Assembly: GCA_017381835.1 (NCBI GenBank)
Contig: JAFOBK010000178.1
Location: 1 to 30,495 of the forward strand
DNA: 30,495 nucleotides
From: Oscillospiraceae bacterium
GTDB taxonomy: Bacteria; Bacillota_A; Clostridia; Oscillospirales; Oscillospiraceae
Direction: 5' to 3'
The translations under genes and the position numbers were made by a program. Positions 30,071 through 30,495 of the stretch are shown here, piece after piece. The notes under the pieces are model-generated. The model was not told the origin of the DNA. It was given only the letters and a program-made list of their open reading frames with translations, and searched no databases. Each line of letters opens with the position of its first letter. Position 1 is the stretch's first letter.

Positions 30071-30495
30071 ATGAAAAAATTAGGTATTATCGGTGCAATG
30101 GATGTGGAAGTGGCCACCCTGAAAGAAAAAATGACGGAAAAGACCGTCCATACCATCGCAGGCTCTGATTACTGCGAAGGCAAGCTGGAAGGCCTGGATG
30201 TGGTTGTGGTGCAGTGCGGTGTTGGCAAGGTCAATGCAGCTCTGTGCGCCCAGATTCTGTGCAGCTGTTTTAGCGTGACCCATATTGTGAACACCGGTAT
30301 TGCCGGTTCTCTCAATGCCAAGCTGGATATCGGCGATTTTGTTGTCAGCTGCGATGCTGTCTACCATGATATGGATGCCACCAATTTTGGCTATCCCATG
30401 TGCCAGGTACCCGGCCTGTCCGTTCTGAGCTTTCCTGCGGATGAGGATTTGATGAAGGCTGCCTATGAGGCAGCGGACAATGCCCACCCCGGCCA
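30071..30495 (+). CDS. mtnN: MTA/SAH nucleosidase (MtnN/Pfs), 5' part
   Basis: The first 141 codons are present; the gene runs off the window. The enzyme removes adenine from S-adenosylhomocysteine and 5'-methylthioadenosine, feeding S-ribosylhomocysteine to LuxS. The ATG at 30071 follows GGAGAAG. The start MKKLGIIGAMDVEV carries Glu13, matching catalytic Glu12 of the E. coli enzyme; CGVGKVNAAL, VNTGIAGSL, LDIGDFVVS and YHDMDATNFGYPMCQVPG follow the family pattern closely. The catalytic Asp near residue 197 lies beyond the end. It is in an operon with luxS, 10 bp apart. Confidence 0.95.
   Translation, partial: MKKLGIIGAMDVEVATLKEKMTEKTVHTIAGSDYCEGKLEGLDVVVVQCGVGKVNAALCAQILCSCFSVTHIVNTGIAGSLNAKLDIGDFVVSCDAVYHDMDATNFGYPMCQVPGLSVLSFPADEDLMKAAYEAADNAHPG

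Overview
This 30.5 kb window looks like chromosome from an uncultured gut-type member of the Clostridia, most plausibly Oscillospirales (Ruminococcaceae/Oscillospiraceae). The evidence is moderately high GC, Gram-positive style AGGAGG ribosome binding sites, TTGACA/TATAAT promoters, a divergent clostridial type IIA topoisomerase pair, DUF1934, DUF1653, VanW/G5 and YitT proteins, and palindromic repeats of a kind I associate with gut Clostridia. The lineage call is inference from gene content. I see no phage genes, transposase, plasmid functions or CRISPR array.

Layout. (1) 1-4633: 3' end of a ParE/GyrB-like subunit, a ParC/GyrA-like subunit, a YitT-family membrane protein and a lipoprotein with a degenerate transglutaminase-like domain. 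(2) 4678-5640: tRNA-Gly(GCC) with an excellent promoter and terminator, then about 0.9 kb of gene-free DNA. This stretch is full of hairpins, degenerate copies of the tRNA 3' end, and 3.3 tandem copies of a ~112 bp unit whose stems change sequence while keeping base pairing. (3) 5641-8488: an apparent operon of two alpha/beta-hydrolase esterases and an ATP-grasp ligase with its own promoter and terminator. (4) 8500-9060: palindromic repeats and a possible 54-residue membrane peptide. (5) 9117-12092: murC, ddl and a DUF1934 gene. (6) 12212-13354: an AT-rich acyltransferase gene, probably acquired, lying between two convergent terminators. (7) 13355-19461, minus strand: a VanW/G5 wall protein, mfd and pth. 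(8) 19576-27670: uvrA; a convergent sensor-kinase-like gene whose H-box has Gln in place of His; then a tight radC / unknown / membrane nuclease / uvrB operon. (9) 27668-29478, minus strand: DUF1653 and a polysaccharide-deacetylase-like membrane protein. (10) 29527-30495: luxS and the 5' part of mtnN.

How the genes work together. Mfd, UvrA and UvrB are the recognition part of nucleotide excision repair, including transcription-coupled repair; uvrC is not in the window. RadC and an EndA/Spd1-type anchored nuclease sit in the uvrB operon. MurC and Ddl make cytoplasmic peptidoglycan precursors; the VanW and deacetylase-like proteins probably act at the envelope. LuxS and MtnN recycle S-adenosylhomocysteine and produce the AI-2 precursor.

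The least explained parts are the covarying repeat array after tRNA-Gly, the two-esterase plus ATP-grasp operon, and the His-less kinase-like protein. Several proteins keep a fold but appear to have lost catalytic residues (transglutaminase-like, histidine-kinase-like, deacetylase-like).
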